DNA of 64,000 nt. Source: Stanieria sp. NIES-3757 (GTDB lineage: Bacteria; Cyanobacteriota; Cyanobacteriia; Cyanobacteriales; Xenococcaceae). The notes under the pieces were generated by a model. That model saw only the letters and a program-made list of their open reading frames with translations. It was not told where the DNA came from and did no database searches. Below, one piece after another: positions 37,329 to 45,966 of the stretch (position 1 is the first letter of the stretch; each line of letters begins with the position of its first letter). The translations under genes and the position numbers were made by a program. The DNA lies in NCBI GenBank assembly GCA_002355455.1, contig AP017375.1, forward strand, positions 3,596,001 through 3,660,000. Direction: 5' to 3'.

Positions 37329-37865
37329 ATGGGAAGAACCCTTGCCAACAAGCAAGAAATCGTAACTGAGCTTAAAGAGATCTTAAAAGAATCTCAAATG
37401 GCTTTTGTGATCGATTATGAAGGGTTGTCAGTAGCAGAAATAACCGACTTACGTAATCGTCTGCGTCCTGCTGGTGCTACTTGCAAAATCACCAAAAACA
37501 CCCTCATGAATATTGCCATTGAGGGGGACGAAAACTGGCAACCTATGCAGCAGTTTTTGAGTAATGCCTCTGCTTTCCTGCTTACAGGAGAAGAAGTAGG
37601 TGCTGCTGTTAAAGCTTATAAAGAATTCCAGAAAGCCACCAAAAAAACCGAACTACGGGGTGGTGTTATGGAAGGTCAAGCCTTAACTAGAGAACAGGTT
37701 GAGGCGTTAGGAGATCTACCTTCTAAAGAAGAACTTTACGCTCAAATTGCTGGCGCACTCAATGCTCTGGCGACCAAGATTGCTGTCGGAGTCAAGGAAG
37801 TACCTGCTTCTTTGGCACGTGGTATCAAAGCAGTATCGGAAAAAGAAGACCAAGCTGCTGCCTAA
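37329..37865 (+). CDS. rplJ: 50S ribosomal protein L10
   Basis: This 178-residue L10 anchors the L7/L12 dimers to the ribosome. MGRTLANKQEIVTELKE, the central FVIDYEGLSVAEITDLRNRLR, and a C-terminal helix for L12 binding (LNALATKIAVGVKEVPASLARG) are visible. A very strong AAGGAGGTG ribosome site precedes it. Expression is probably controlled by the L10 leader just upstream. Confidence 0.97.
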   Translation: MGRTLANKQEIVTELKEILKESQMAFVIDYEGLSVAEITDLRNRLRPAGATCKITKNTLMNIAIEGDENWQPMQQFLSNASAFLLTGEEVGAAVKAYKEFQKATKKTELRGGVMEGQALTREQVEALGDLPSKEELYAQIAGALNALATKIAVGVKEVPASLARGIKAVSEKEDQAAA

Positions 37866-37912
37866 AGTTTGTTAATTCTAAATTTTTCATTGTTAATTAA
37901 GGAGTAACTGAA

Positions 37913-38305
37913 ATGTCTGCTGCAACTGATGAAATTCTCGAAAAGCTAAAATCTTTATCTCTGTTAGAAGCTGCTGAACTAGTTAAGCAAATTGAAGAAG
38001 CCTTTGGTGTTAGTGCTGCTGCTCCTGCTGGTGGCATGATGATGATGGCTCCTGGTGCTGGTGGCGGTGCTGCGGAAGCTGAAGAAGAGAAAACTGAATT
38101 TGACGTTATTCTCGATGAAGTTCCTGCTGATAAGAAAATTGCTGTTCTTAAAGTCGTACGGACTCTTACTGGCTTAGGTTTGAAAGAAGCTAAAGAATTA
38201 GTTGAATCTACACCTAAACCCATCAAAGAAGGTGTCCCCAAAGACGACGCAGAAGACACCAAAAAGAAATTGGAAGAAGCTGGTGCTAAAGTTACTGTTA
38301 AGTAA
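37913..38305 (+). CDS. rplL: 50S ribosomal protein L7/L12
   Basis: This 130-residue stalk protein recruits translation factors. It has an N-terminal dimerisation helix ([23 protein letters not shown]), an Ala/Gly/Met hinge, and the C-terminal domain [22 protein letters not shown] with [13 protein letters not shown]. It is the last gene of the ribosomal block; a hairpin repeat and a terminator follow. Confidence 0.97.
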   Translation: MSAATDEILEKLKSLSLLEAAELVKQIEEAFGVSAAAPAGGMMMMAPGAGGGAAEAEEEKTEFDVILDEVPADKKIAVLKVVRTLTGLGLKEAKELVESTPKPIKEGVPKDDAEDTKKKLEEAGAKVTVK

Positions 38306-38310
38306 TTATC

Positions 38311-38354
38311 ACGGGGTTCACAAGCCTTGCCCTGCGAGGGTGGGGACGACCCCC
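38311..38354. repeat. Dispersed hairpin repeat, copy 1
   Basis: ACGGGGTTCACAAGCC, a GC hairpin around CCCTGCGAGGG, then GGGGACGACCCC. The same framework recurs at 45918-45961 with a cleaner stem. Both copies lie just after the stop of a gene on one strand. Confidence 0.7.
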
Positions 38355-38373
38355 TTACCATTTTTTTCAAATG

Positions 38374-38400
38374 AGCAGTCTTTCAGAGGCTGCTTTTTTT
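38374..38400 (+). terminator. Rho-independent terminator of the ribosomal operon
   Basis: AGCAGTCT pairs with AGGCTGCT across a TTTCAG loop and is followed by seven T bases. It ends rplJ-rplL transcription. Confidence 0.85.
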
Positions 38401-38440
38401 ATTTTCAACATTTGATTGCCACCTTTTTGAAACTCGTAAG

Positions 38441-38861
38441 CTACTGTTTCAATTTGTACCTGATAGTCCAAAGAATACTCTTGGCTGTCTTTTGTTGAGA
38501 ATTTAGTCTAAACTCCAGTAGACGAGCTTTGCCTAATGCTTCTGGATCTTGAAAAGTCTGCCAGACATAGCGATCACGCAGTGCCTCGCCTTCGGCGAGA
38601 TCGCGATTTTGTTTGACTAGTGAAATAATAAATTGGTAACTTGCTTCAACTCGCTTTCTAATCTCTTCAGTCAAAAATTGATAAATTGGATCGATCGATA
38701 GATACTACTTGATAACCAAGTTGGTTCATTTCAGCATTAAAGCTAGCAGGACTATCTCCACAACCAAGAATTTTGAGATTTAAATCGGCATCCGAAAGGT
38801 TAAACATTAATTGATATTCTTTGAGTATTCTACCCCAAGGCGCAATATCGTTTAGTTTCAT
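38441..38861 (-). pseudogene. Degraded SAM-dependent methyltransferase
   Basis: The first frame (38861-38667) begins MKLNDIAPWGRILKEYQLMF and includes ILGCGDSPASFNAEM, which resembles the SAM-binding start of a class I methyltransferase. A tandem CGAT duplication near 38689-38700 shifts the frame. Homology continues in the second frame (38674-38441) with EEIRKRVEASYQ and YVWQTFQDPEALG. There, GC-rich palindromic DNA adds RDLAEGEALR, and after EALGKARLLEF the sequence is unrelated and stops. The gene is therefore broken in at least three ways and truncated, and cannot make a working enzyme. Confidence 0.75.
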
Positions 38862-38924
38862 TATTTTTCTATTAAAAAATAAAATTAAATTTTATTTTTT
38901 TAGAACTGCTATATTGAACAATTT

Positions 38925-39561
38925 TTACTTATTTACCACTGGAAAAATTTCAGTTAAATCTAATAATAAATTATCAAAATTGGGAAGATTAATAACTTGA
39001 TTCGGTAAAACAATTTGCCTGACTTGATAACCAAAATTTTCTTGACTAGATTGATAAAGATTACTATAAATTTCTAAATGATTTTCTACTAAATTAAATA
39101 ACCAATAATTACTAATCTCTGCTTCAGCATACAAAGATAATTTTACTTCTCTGTCATATTTTTAAAGTTGAATCAGCAATTTCAATAACTAACAGAATAT
39201 CTTTAGGTTGAGGATGACTAGCAAGATAATCATCATCTCGTTTACGAATAATAACAAGATCTGGTTCTGGTTCGCTATTAATTTTAGGTATACTAATAAG
39301 GTCTTGGCATCTTAAATCTGCAATATCTTTGAGTAGAATTGCTAATTCTTGAATCAATTGCATATTACAAGAAGTATGTGTCGTTCCTTTAGCGGACATT
39401 TCAATAATTTCCCCACGAATTAGTTCAATGCGATCGCTAGATCCAAAAAAGCCTAATTCTGTTAAACGGTGATATTCCTCAATGGTGAAGCGTTTGGGAG
39501 TAGCCAGAGTCATGATGAGATTGTCATTCAAACCAACAAAATTGAAGGCTGGCATTGCCAC
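38925..39561 (-). pseudogene. Uma2 family gene with a single-base frameshift
   Basis: The first frame (39561-39154; more likely start ATG 39513, MTLATPKRFTIEEYHRL) has the Uma2 nuclease residues in EPDLVIIRKRDDD and VIEIADSTLK. It then hits TGA because of an extra T in a T5 run at 39159-39163 (A run on the coding strand). The second frame (39134-38925) continues the family with YAEAEISNYWLFNLVENHLEIY. Correcting one base gives a normal-length protein of about 200 residues. A sequencing error in the homopolymer is as likely as real inactivation. Confidence 0.75.
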
Positions 39562-39593
39562 CTTAGTTTTAATTATGGACTAAATCTCCTGAA

Positions 39594-40799
39594 TTATTCT
39601 TCCCATAATCGACGACGAGGTGAACCATTAAGCCTTCGATGAGTATCTTGTAATAGAGTAGGAATATCCAAATTTTCTGGACAACGAGGCAGACAATCAC
39701 CACAATTATTACAACGATTGCCTTTTGTTCCTGGAAACCAATGACCAGCATTTTCAAACATCCGATAGCGGTATTGTCCGTATTCTGTCATGTCATAAGC
39801 TACGGATAGGTTACGTAAGCGCAATACTTCGGGAATATTAATCTGTTCTGGACAAGGAAGACATTGATAACATTGACTACAGTGACTGTCGACGAGACTT
39901 TTGTTTAAATGTGCTTCTAAACGCCTAAATACGTCTTGTTCTTGTTCGTTTAAAGACTCATCCCGATCTGCTACTTGTAAAGGAGTAATTAATTCTTCAG
40001 GTTTAGCAGCACCCACACTTAAAGTAGTAATTCTGCGATCGCTTAATAAAAATCGATAATTTAATTCTAGCGGGGAAAAAGGTTGACATAAATTGTCTAA
40101 GGTTTCTGGAGGAGTATACAGTCTGCCTCCTTTATCCGCAGGAGAGATAATAAACACTCCCATGTCTTGTTGATGAGCTAAGGCGATCGCAGCTTGATTG
40201 CGTTGCCAGAGATAGTAATAGTGAAGATTAACAAAGTCAAATAAATTAGTTTTAATCGCAGCTAAAATTAGTTCTAAGGAACCGTGCGTAGAAAAACCAA
40301 GATGCTTGACTTTGCCTTGACTGATTGCTTCTTGTATCGCTAACAAACAGCCTTCAGGTTGAGTTACCCAATCGAGATGTTCCCAAGTATTAATCCCATG
40401 AATTGCCAAACAATCAATATAATCTAGTTTTAATCTTGACAATGATTGATCGATCCATTCTTGCATTTGCGACCGCGACCGAAGGGAGTGAAACTCTGGC
40501 GAATCCGCCTGCGTACTCGGACACGAAGTGCGTCGAAGACTAGCAGATTGCTTTGGAATTGGTGGTAGCTTAGTAGTAATATAAAACTGATTTCTTGGTA
40601 AAGCTAGAGATTGTAAAGCTAGTCCTAAATACTCTTCACTTTTACCATAAGCTTTGGCGGTTTCTAAATGATTGATTCCAAGTTCAATTGCAGTTGCGAT
40701 TGTCTTTTGTACAACTTCAGCAGACTCCAGACAACGCATGGTTCCAAGAGAAAAAACAGATAAATTGAGATTAGTTTTGCCAAACCGCCGATAACGCAT
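39594..40799 (-). CDS. Aldo/keto reductase with C-terminal Fe-S domain
   Basis: This 401-residue protein has an aldo/keto reductase barrel (MRYRRFGKTNLNLSVFSLG; catalytic Tyr in KAYGKSEEYLG; LDYIDCLAIHGI). A ferredoxin-like C-terminus with two Cys clusters follows (CSQCYQCLPCP and CNNCGDCLPRCP), which could bind two 4Fe-4S clusters. Cyanobacterial members of this group are oxidoreductases of unknown substrate. Residues about 85-111 (QSASLRRTSCPSTQADS and on) have no place in the family and come from a GC-rich in-frame insertion between PPIPK and QEWIDQSL. It lies in a barrel loop after a beta strand, so folding may survive. Confidence 0.85.
   Translation of the reverse strand: MRYRRFGKTNLNLSVFSLGTMRCLESAEVVQKTIATAIELGINHLETAKAYGKSEEYLGLALQSLALPRNQFYITTKLPPIPKQSASLRRTSCPSTQADSPEFHSLRSRSQMQEWIDQSLSRLKLDYIDCLAIHGINTWEHLDWVTQPEGCLLAIQEAISQGKVKHLGFSTHGSLELILAAIKTNLFDFVNLHYYYLWQRNQAAIALAHQQDMGVFIISPADKGGRLYTPPETLDNLCQPFSPLELNYRFLLSDRRITTLSVGAAKPEELITPLQVADRDESLNEQEQDVFRRLEAHLNKSLVDSHCSQCYQCLPCPEQINIPEVLRLRNLSVAYDMTEYGQYRYRMFENAGHWFPGTKGNRCNNCGDCLPRCPENLDIPTLLQDTHRRLNGSPRRRLWEE
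40467..40547. repeat. 81-bp in-frame insertion in the aldo/keto reductase
   Basis: This GC-rich stretch contains CGACCGCGACCGAAGGGAG and CGGACACGAAGTGCGTCGAAG, unlike the AT-rich gene around it. Its length is a multiple of three and it adds about 27 residues. Similar composition is seen in the inserts at 18904, 38576 and 15535. Confidence 0.6.
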
Positions 40800-40872
40800 G
40801 AAATGATTTTAAATTCAGAACTCAGTCTCTAAAAATTCAAAATTACTACTTCATACTAAGCTAATTGGGTAA

Positions 40873-41376
40873 TTATTGATCGCTACTACTATAACCACCT
40901 CTTTTAATCAGTTCTTCTGGACTAAGACCAGCGACAAAATCTTTAAAGGCTTTTCTTTCTTCCTCATCAGCATCGCGATCAACTGGAATAGAAGCATCTG
41001 CAACTACTTCTTCCATGACCCAAATTGGACTATCTGTCCGTAAAGCAATCGCGATCGCATCACTAGGACGACAATCAATTTCTTTAGTGACTCCTCCTAA
41101 ATTTAAACATAGTACAGCATAAAAAGTATTATCTTGAAGAGAATGAATAATAATTCTCTCTAAATCAATTTCCCAAGCATCAAAAATGTTAGTAATCAAA
41201 TCGTGGGTGAGAGGACGAGGTGATTGCTGTCTTTCTAAAGCATTAATAATAGCTTTAGCTTGATCCTGTCCAATAAAAATAGGTAATGCGCGTCTTTCAG
41301 AACCATCTTTTAATAGTATGATAGGACTACGAGTCATCGCATCGAAAGCAATCCCAGCAACTTTCATTTCAATCAT
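40873..41376 (-). CDS. Bifunctional nuclease family protein (DUF151)
   Basis: This 167-residue protein has the bifunctional nuclease fold. Characteristic parts are the start MIEMKVAGIAFDAMTRSPIIL, LPIFIGQDQAKAI, and CRPSDAIAIALRTDSPIWV. Plant homologues degrade DNA and RNA; archaeal and bacterial roles are little known. The gene is upstream of the aldo/keto reductase on the same strand (73 bases) and divergent from ribE. Confidence 0.88.
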   Translation of the reverse strand: MIEMKVAGIAFDAMTRSPIILLKDGSERRALPIFIGQDQAKAIINALERQQSPRPLTHDLITNIFDAWEIDLERIIIHSLQDNTFYAVLCLNLGGVTKEIDCRPSDAIAIALRTDSPIWVMEEVVADASIPVDRDADEEERKAFKDFVAGLSPEELIKRGGYSSSDQ

Positions 41377-41670
41377 TGATTTAGCCTCTCAGTTAACATC
41401 GGCAGTAGTAAAACCAGAACAAAAAGATAAACAAGACAAATTTAATTGAGCTTGAAATCCGAAACTGAATTTAACTTTTTTAACAACCTTATCAGGAGAA
41501 AATACTTAATCAGGTCGCTTAAAATGGTACTGTTTAATCACAGTATGCCCTAATTTATAATTATTGCCTTAGCTGTTCAAGAAAAATTACAGATCTCGGC
41601 AGGCAAAAGCCACAATAAATATTCCATTGTGTTCATCGAAGTTTAGTTATATTGTCTCAAATTTAAGAAT

Positions 41671-42360
41671 ATGTTTACAGGATTAGTTCAGACTTTGGGA
41701 GTCATTAGTAGTCAAGGTCAGGATCTCTTTAAAATCGAAATTAAGGGTAATAATTCTGCCATAGTTTTAACAGATTTGGCTATTGGTGATAGTGTGGCAG
41801 TCGACGGAGTTTGTTTGACTGTCGAAACAATTTTATCCCATGGTTTTGTTGCCACTGCTTCACCAGAAACTTTAGCAAGAACAACTTTAGGAATGCGGAT
41901 AGAAGCAGCAGATTATGTAAATTTAGAAACTTCGTTGCGTGTTGGCAGTAAAATCGGTGGACATTTTGTGACTGGTCATGTCGATGGAATTGGCTGTTTA
42001 ATTGAATCGGTTTCTCGCCAAAAATCTTGGGAGATGACTGTTGGTCAACCTCCTAATCTGAGTGAACAATGGCAAAGTAGAATTGCTCGTTATTTGGTGA
42101 CAAAAGGTAGTATTGCGGTGAATGGAATTAGTTTAACTGTTGCTGATTGTGCAACTGATGGCAGTTGGTTTAAAGTTGCGGTTATTCCCCATACTTACGC
42201 AGAAACTAATCTTTGTTATCTTCAACCAGGAGATTTAGTTAATCTTGAGAGTGATATTTTAGGTAAATACGTTGATAAATTGCTTGGTTTCCGTCTTTCT
42301 ACTCAAGATCAATCGGAAGATATTAGTTTAGCTTTCCTTACTGAAAATGGTTATCTTTAA
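41671..42360 (+). CDS. ribE: Riboflavin synthase alpha subunit
   Basis: RibE converts two molecules of 6,7-dimethyl-8-ribityllumazine to riboflavin and its pyrimidine precursor. The 229-residue protein has the two repeated lumazine-binding domains. The first starts MFTGLVQTLGVI and contains SVAVDGVCLTV, and the second contains GSIAVNGISLTV. GGHFVTGHVDGIG joins them. The C-terminal tail (about 20 residues) is longer than usual. No FMN riboswitch is visible upstream. Confidence 0.95.
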   Translation: MFTGLVQTLGVISSQGQDLFKIEIKGNNSAIVLTDLAIGDSVAVDGVCLTVETILSHGFVATASPETLARTTLGMRIEAADYVNLETSLRVGSKIGGHFVTGHVDGIGCLIESVSRQKSWEMTVGQPPNLSEQWQSRIARYLVTKGSIAVNGISLTVADCATDGSWFKVAVIPHTYAETNLCYLQPGDLVNLESDILGKYVDKLLGFRLSTQDQSEDISLAFLTENGYL

Positions 42361-42680
42361 TAAGTTGATTAACAATAGAAGTCAGTTTTTTTTATTTGGT
42401 TAGCTATTTTAAAAGCTTTCGGTGATTTCAATAATTAAAATTGTTTGGCTATCTCAAATAAAATTTTTGTAAAGCCCATTTAGTTGTTATTACTATTAAT
42501 AAGTTGATATTTTCATTTAAATCAAGCTTAATTTTGTCTTACTAATATAAATTTCTAGTAAATTTTACTGAATAATAAGGTTCAAGTATAGTCAATTCTT
42601 TTGATCTATGTATAGATAGAATAAGAGTTAAGTTGCAATTAATTTTGTTTAATTTTTATTAATAATCAAATTTAAAAGCC
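42361..42680. other. AT-rich intergenic region, nothing recognised
   Basis: This 320-base gap between ribE and the ComFB-like gene contains no coding frame or hairpin with a T tail that I can support. Confidence 0.5.
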
Positions 42681-43190
42681 GTGAATAAAGCGAAGAAAGA
42701 CCAAATTACTCGTAATGTTATGGAATGCCTGGTCGAAGAGGAAATTGAACGACAAATTAGTCGTCTTCCTGTTGCGATTAGTCAATATATTAATCGTGTT
42801 GAAGTAGCTACCTATGCCTTAAATAGATTACCTCCTTTATATGCTTCTTCCCACGAAGGTTTTAATAAACAAAAGTTAAAAGGTAAAGCCGAATTTAATG
42901 CTGATGTTACTAAAGCAGTCAGACAAGGATTTGCTGCGGTACAAAAAGATTTATTGCGTAATTCTACTCCTTTAATTGCAGAAGAATATCGAGAATTAGA
43001 GGAAGCTAAAAAAGCTTTACAAGAACTAATAGACTTTCTGCCTCATCGAGAGTTTTCGTGGGTAAATCTAGTTAAACTAGTTAAGCCTGTTTTAATTAAA
43101 TTAAACCAACAACAAAAACTGAAACAAGAATTAGTTAAATCTAAATCTACTTCTAGTTCTCTGTGGGATGATTCAGTTCATCGGAAATAA
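42681..43190 (+). CDS. ComFB-like late competence protein
   Basis: This 169-residue protein starts at GTG 42681. It carries the ComFB family pattern NVMECLVEEEIERQI, then INRVEVATYALNRLPPLYASS, which lines up with cyanobacterial ComFB proteins. In some cyanobacteria ComFB proteins bind cyclic di-nucleotides. A helical basic C-terminus follows. It stands alone. Function in this organism is not shown by context. Confidence 0.85.
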   Translation: MNKAKKDQITRNVMECLVEEEIERQISRLPVAISQYINRVEVATYALNRLPPLYASSHEGFNKQKLKGKAEFNADVTKAVRQGFAAVQKDLLRNSTPLIAEEYRELEEAKKALQELIDFLPHREFSWVNLVKLVKPVLIKLNQQQKLKQELVKSKSTSSSLWDDSVHRK

Positions 43191-43509
43191 ATTTTAGAAA
43201 ACTTTAAATTGTAATAAAAAAAAAAGAATGCTACCAATAGTTTGATTTTAGATTAAGTTTATCTAATAGCTAAAAAATCCTCCAAACTGTAGCAAACATT
43301 TAAGTATTTCATATACAGTAGTTTTCAAGTAGGTAGACTACTTCTGGGTATTAGGCAGGCAGAAGAAAAAAGTCGATTAGTGAAATTATATTCAATTGAA
43401 AATCACTGTAAGTCACAAATCACAAGCCTTGTTTTAAGTAAAGCAAAGGTGTAGCAAATAAATGTTTGGCAATTCAAAAACTTTGCCTAGAAATAGGGTG
43501 GTTAATTTT
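43191..43509. other. Intergenic region between convergent genes
   Basis: This 319-base gap lies between convergent genes and shows no frame, tRNA or strong hairpin. It contains only AT-rich sequence with an A run near 43215. Confidence 0.45.
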
Positions 43510-44853
43510 TCATGGTTTGGGTTGTTTGTTTAGTTCTGGAATAGGAAAATTAGCAGAAGAATTTAAATGGTAATTAATTTCCTTTGCTGACAAACTATTT
43601 TTATTTTTTGATTCTAACTTAAGTGATTTTTCAGTCAGATTAAAATTGTCATTATCTGAGCGAAGAGATAACTGTTGTTGAACAGGCTCAAGTATTTGTG
43701 TAGTCTGAACTTGTTGTTCTAATTGTTCAGTTGAAGAAACTAAATTGCCTAAACCATTGATGAGATTTTTAACATTATTCACAAAAGCAGGATCGCCTGT
43801 AATTTGTTCTAAATCGGAAGTAATTTTTTGAGCATTAACAAAAGTTACTCTGGCAGAATCTAGAGTTTGTTGTAACGTTACTAAATTATTTGGGTTGCTA
43901 AAAGTTGCAGAGATGTCTTTGAGATTAGCTGAAGCTGCTGCTGCATTTGCGGTTAAAGTTTCTAAGTTTTGAACTAATTGTTCGGTATTAGTATTACCTA
44001 AACTTTTATCGATTTGTACTGTTAAATTTTGCAGGCGATCGCTAGTAATTTTAATATTATCTAAAGTAGCTACTAAATTACTACGATTTTGAGTAATTAG
44101 CTGATTGACACTTGTTGTCAGTTCACTAATTTGATTAGCTGTTCGTTGATACTGTTCGGCAGTAGCAGCAATTTGTTCTGAACTATTGTCGGCTACTTTG
44201 GTAATAGCATTAGCTGTGTTTGAAAAAGTATTTAGTTGTCCTCTCAGATCTTTTGCCAAAACCGAAAGCTCTCTACTCAATTGAGTTGCTTCACTTGCAG
44301 CCATTGAAGTATTTTGTACTGCTGTATTAATATTGTCAAAAAATCGCGGATCGCTGTAAAGAGAACTCATCTGGTACATCAAAGGCATCAGATCGTCAAG
44401 AGTAATTCCCGGTTGTCCTTCTAAGCGGTCGTTATTACAGATAATTAGACTTGAATCACAATTTTGACTCAAGGGAGTGGTAGCTTGAGCTTGTTCAGGG
44501 AGTTCGTTTTGGGGAATTATAGCCACAAAAGTTTCGCCAATCAATCCCGAACTACTAGCTTGAATCAGAGCATTTTTGGGAATTAGGAGATCGGAAGAAG
44601 AAATTTCCATGATTACGTCTACACCATTAGTTCCAGGGATAATATCGGTGATTTTGCCCACTTTCAAACCCCGATAACGAACAGAATCTCCAACTTGAAT
44701 CCCATTGACATTAGGAAATTGAGCAACTATTTGATAACTTTTTTCACTAAAATTAATTCCTCGTAGCCACAAAGCAACCGCACCAAATAGAGCAATACCA
44801 ATCAAAGCCAATAAACCAACAGAACCTTCTCGAATTGTTCGCGATCGCAACAT
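43510..44853 (-). CDS. MlaD/MCE family lipid transport protein
   Basis: This 447-residue protein has one N-terminal membrane helix (GLLALIGIALFGAVALWLRGI) and an MCE domain at about 38-115 (VNGIQVGDSVRYRGLKVGKI). A long helical coiled-coil region rich in Asn, Gln and Thr extends to about residue 370, and a disordered tail follows. MCE proteins form periplasmic rings or tubes that carry lipids between membranes. The ATPase gene lies 29 bases upstream on the same strand. The MlaE-type permease partner is not in this window. Confidence 0.88.
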   Translation of the reverse strand: MLRSRTIREGSVGLLALIGIALFGAVALWLRGINFSEKSYQIVAQFPNVNGIQVGDSVRYRGLKVGKITDIIPGTNGVDVIMEISSSDLLIPKNALIQASSSGLIGETFVAIIPQNELPEQAQATTPLSQNCDSSLIICNNDRLEGQPGITLDDLMPLMYQMSSLYSDPRFFDNINTAVQNTSMAASEATQLSRELSVLAKDLRGQLNTFSNTANAITKVADNSSEQIAATAEQYQRTANQISELTTSVNQLITQNRSNLVATLDNIKITSDRLQNLTVQIDKSLGNTNTEQLVQNLETLTANAAAASANLKDISATFSNPNNLVTLQQTLDSARVTFVNAQKITSDLEQITGDPAFVNNVKNLINGLGNLVSSTEQLEQQVQTTQILEPVQQQLSLRSDNDNFNLTEKSLKLESKNKNSLSAKEINYHLNSSANFPIPELNKQPKP

Positions 44854-44882
44854 CTTGAATTTCCTCCCACTGAAAATTTAGT

Positions 44883-45695
44883 TTAATCGATAATCCTAAT
44901 TGGACCTTCAATACTGCCACTGAAAAACTGTCTTACTAAAGGATTATCTGTGGTATCAATTTCTTTAACATTTCCTTCCCACTGAATTTGACCGCCATAC
45001 AGAAAAATAATTCGGTCAGCAGTACGACGAATGGTACTATTTTGGTGACTAACCATGACGTAGGTACCACATACTCCATCCATATATTGCAGATTACGAA
45101 CTAAATCCTCGATCACAGTCGAAGCGATTGGATCTAGTCCGGCAGTAGGTTCATCGTAGAGAATAACTTCTGGATTTTCTTGAGGTGTTTCGGGATTGGA
45201 CATAATGGCGCGGGCAAAACTAACTCGTTTCCGCATCCCCCCGGATAGTTCCGCAGGAAAGCGATCGCCTGTCCCTCCTAAACCTACCATTTCAAGCTTT
45301 TCTTCAACCAGTCTTCTAATCTTTTTTTTGGGTAAAGTGGAATGTTGATATAAAGAAAAACCGACATTTTCTTCTACACTTAGGGAGTCAAACAAGGCTG
45401 CTTGCTGAAAAACCATACTAATCCCAATCGGATCTTCGCCGTCTTCAATTAAGCCTGTTCGCTTTTTTCCCTTGATGTAAATTTCTCCTGTATCGGATGG
45501 AAGCAAACCAGCAATAATTCTTAAAATCGTTGATTTTCCAGTACCAGAAGGACCAATAATGACTAAAGCTTCTCCCTTCCGAATAGTTAAATCAACCTGA
45601 TCGAGAATGACGTTTTTCCCAAAGGACTTACTAATACCCTTTAGTTCAATCAGAGGTTCTCTTGGTTGGTCTAAGTTTGCTGCCATAAAAGTCAA
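44883..45695 (-). CDS. MlaF-type ABC transporter ATP-binding protein
   Basis: This 270-residue ATPase belongs to the MCE-linked ABC system. It has Walker A GPSGTGKST, signature LSGGMRKRVSFARAI, Walker B VILYDEPTAGLDP and switch VSHQNSTIRRTADR, the usual form in MlaF-like proteins. It should energise lipid movement with the MlaD-like protein encoded just downstream and a permease encoded elsewhere. The start is probably ATG 45695 or the Met four residues later. Confidence 0.9.
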   Translation of the reverse strand: MTFMAANLDQPREPLIELKGISKSFGKNVILDQVDLTIRKGEALVIIGPSGTGKSTILRIIAGLLPSDTGEIYIKGKKRTGLIEDGEDPIGISMVFQQAALFDSLSVEENVGFSLYQHSTLPKKKIRRLVEEKLEMVGLGGTGDRFPAELSGGMRKRVSFARAIMSNPETPQENPEVILYDEPTAGLDPIASTVIEDLVRNLQYMDGVCGTYVMVSHQNSTIRRTADRIIFLYGGQIQWEGNVKEIDTTDNPLVRQFFSGSIEGPIRIID

Positions 45696-45856
45696 TCAAG
45701 ATTGCAGGTTATGCGAAGCTGCCAGTATAGATAATTACTTATGCAACTTAGTACAAACAAGTATCTATAAGGTAACAAGTTTTGACCTAAGATTTATTGG
45801 GATAATCCATCAGACAAACTTTTATTTTAGAGATTTTTTCTGAAAAAGCTGTAGCC

Positions 45857-45889
45857 AAAAAAAATAGACTCCTTCAGGATAGAAGTCTA
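45857..45889 (-). terminator. Rho-independent terminator after ctaB
   Basis: Read on the minus strand, TAGACT and AGTCTA enclose a loop that includes ATCCTGAAGG and are followed by eight T bases. It is downstream of ctaB. Confidence 0.8.
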
Positions 45890-45917
45890 AATTCAGGCAA
45901 ATTTGCCCAGGAAAATG

Positions 45918-45961
45918 ACGGGGTTCACAAGCCTCGCCCTTCGAGGGCGAGGACGACCCCT
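45918..45961. repeat. Dispersed hairpin repeat, copy 2
   Basis: ACGGGGTTCACAAGCC, then CCTCGCCC-TTC-GAGGGCGAGG as a perfect hairpin, then ACGACCCC. The outer GGGGT/ACCCC also pair. It lies between the ctaB stop and its terminator and matches the copy at 38311. Confidence 0.75.
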
Positions 45962-45966
45962 TACAA

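Noticed and set aside
37897-38370. 157-residue minus-strand frame over rplL
   Set aside because: It is low-complexity shadow of the Ala/Gly-rich rplL gene.
41377-41670. FMN riboswitch upstream of riboflavin synthase
   Set aside because: The conserved AGGGxxGGGTGAAATTCCCxACCGG-type core is absent.
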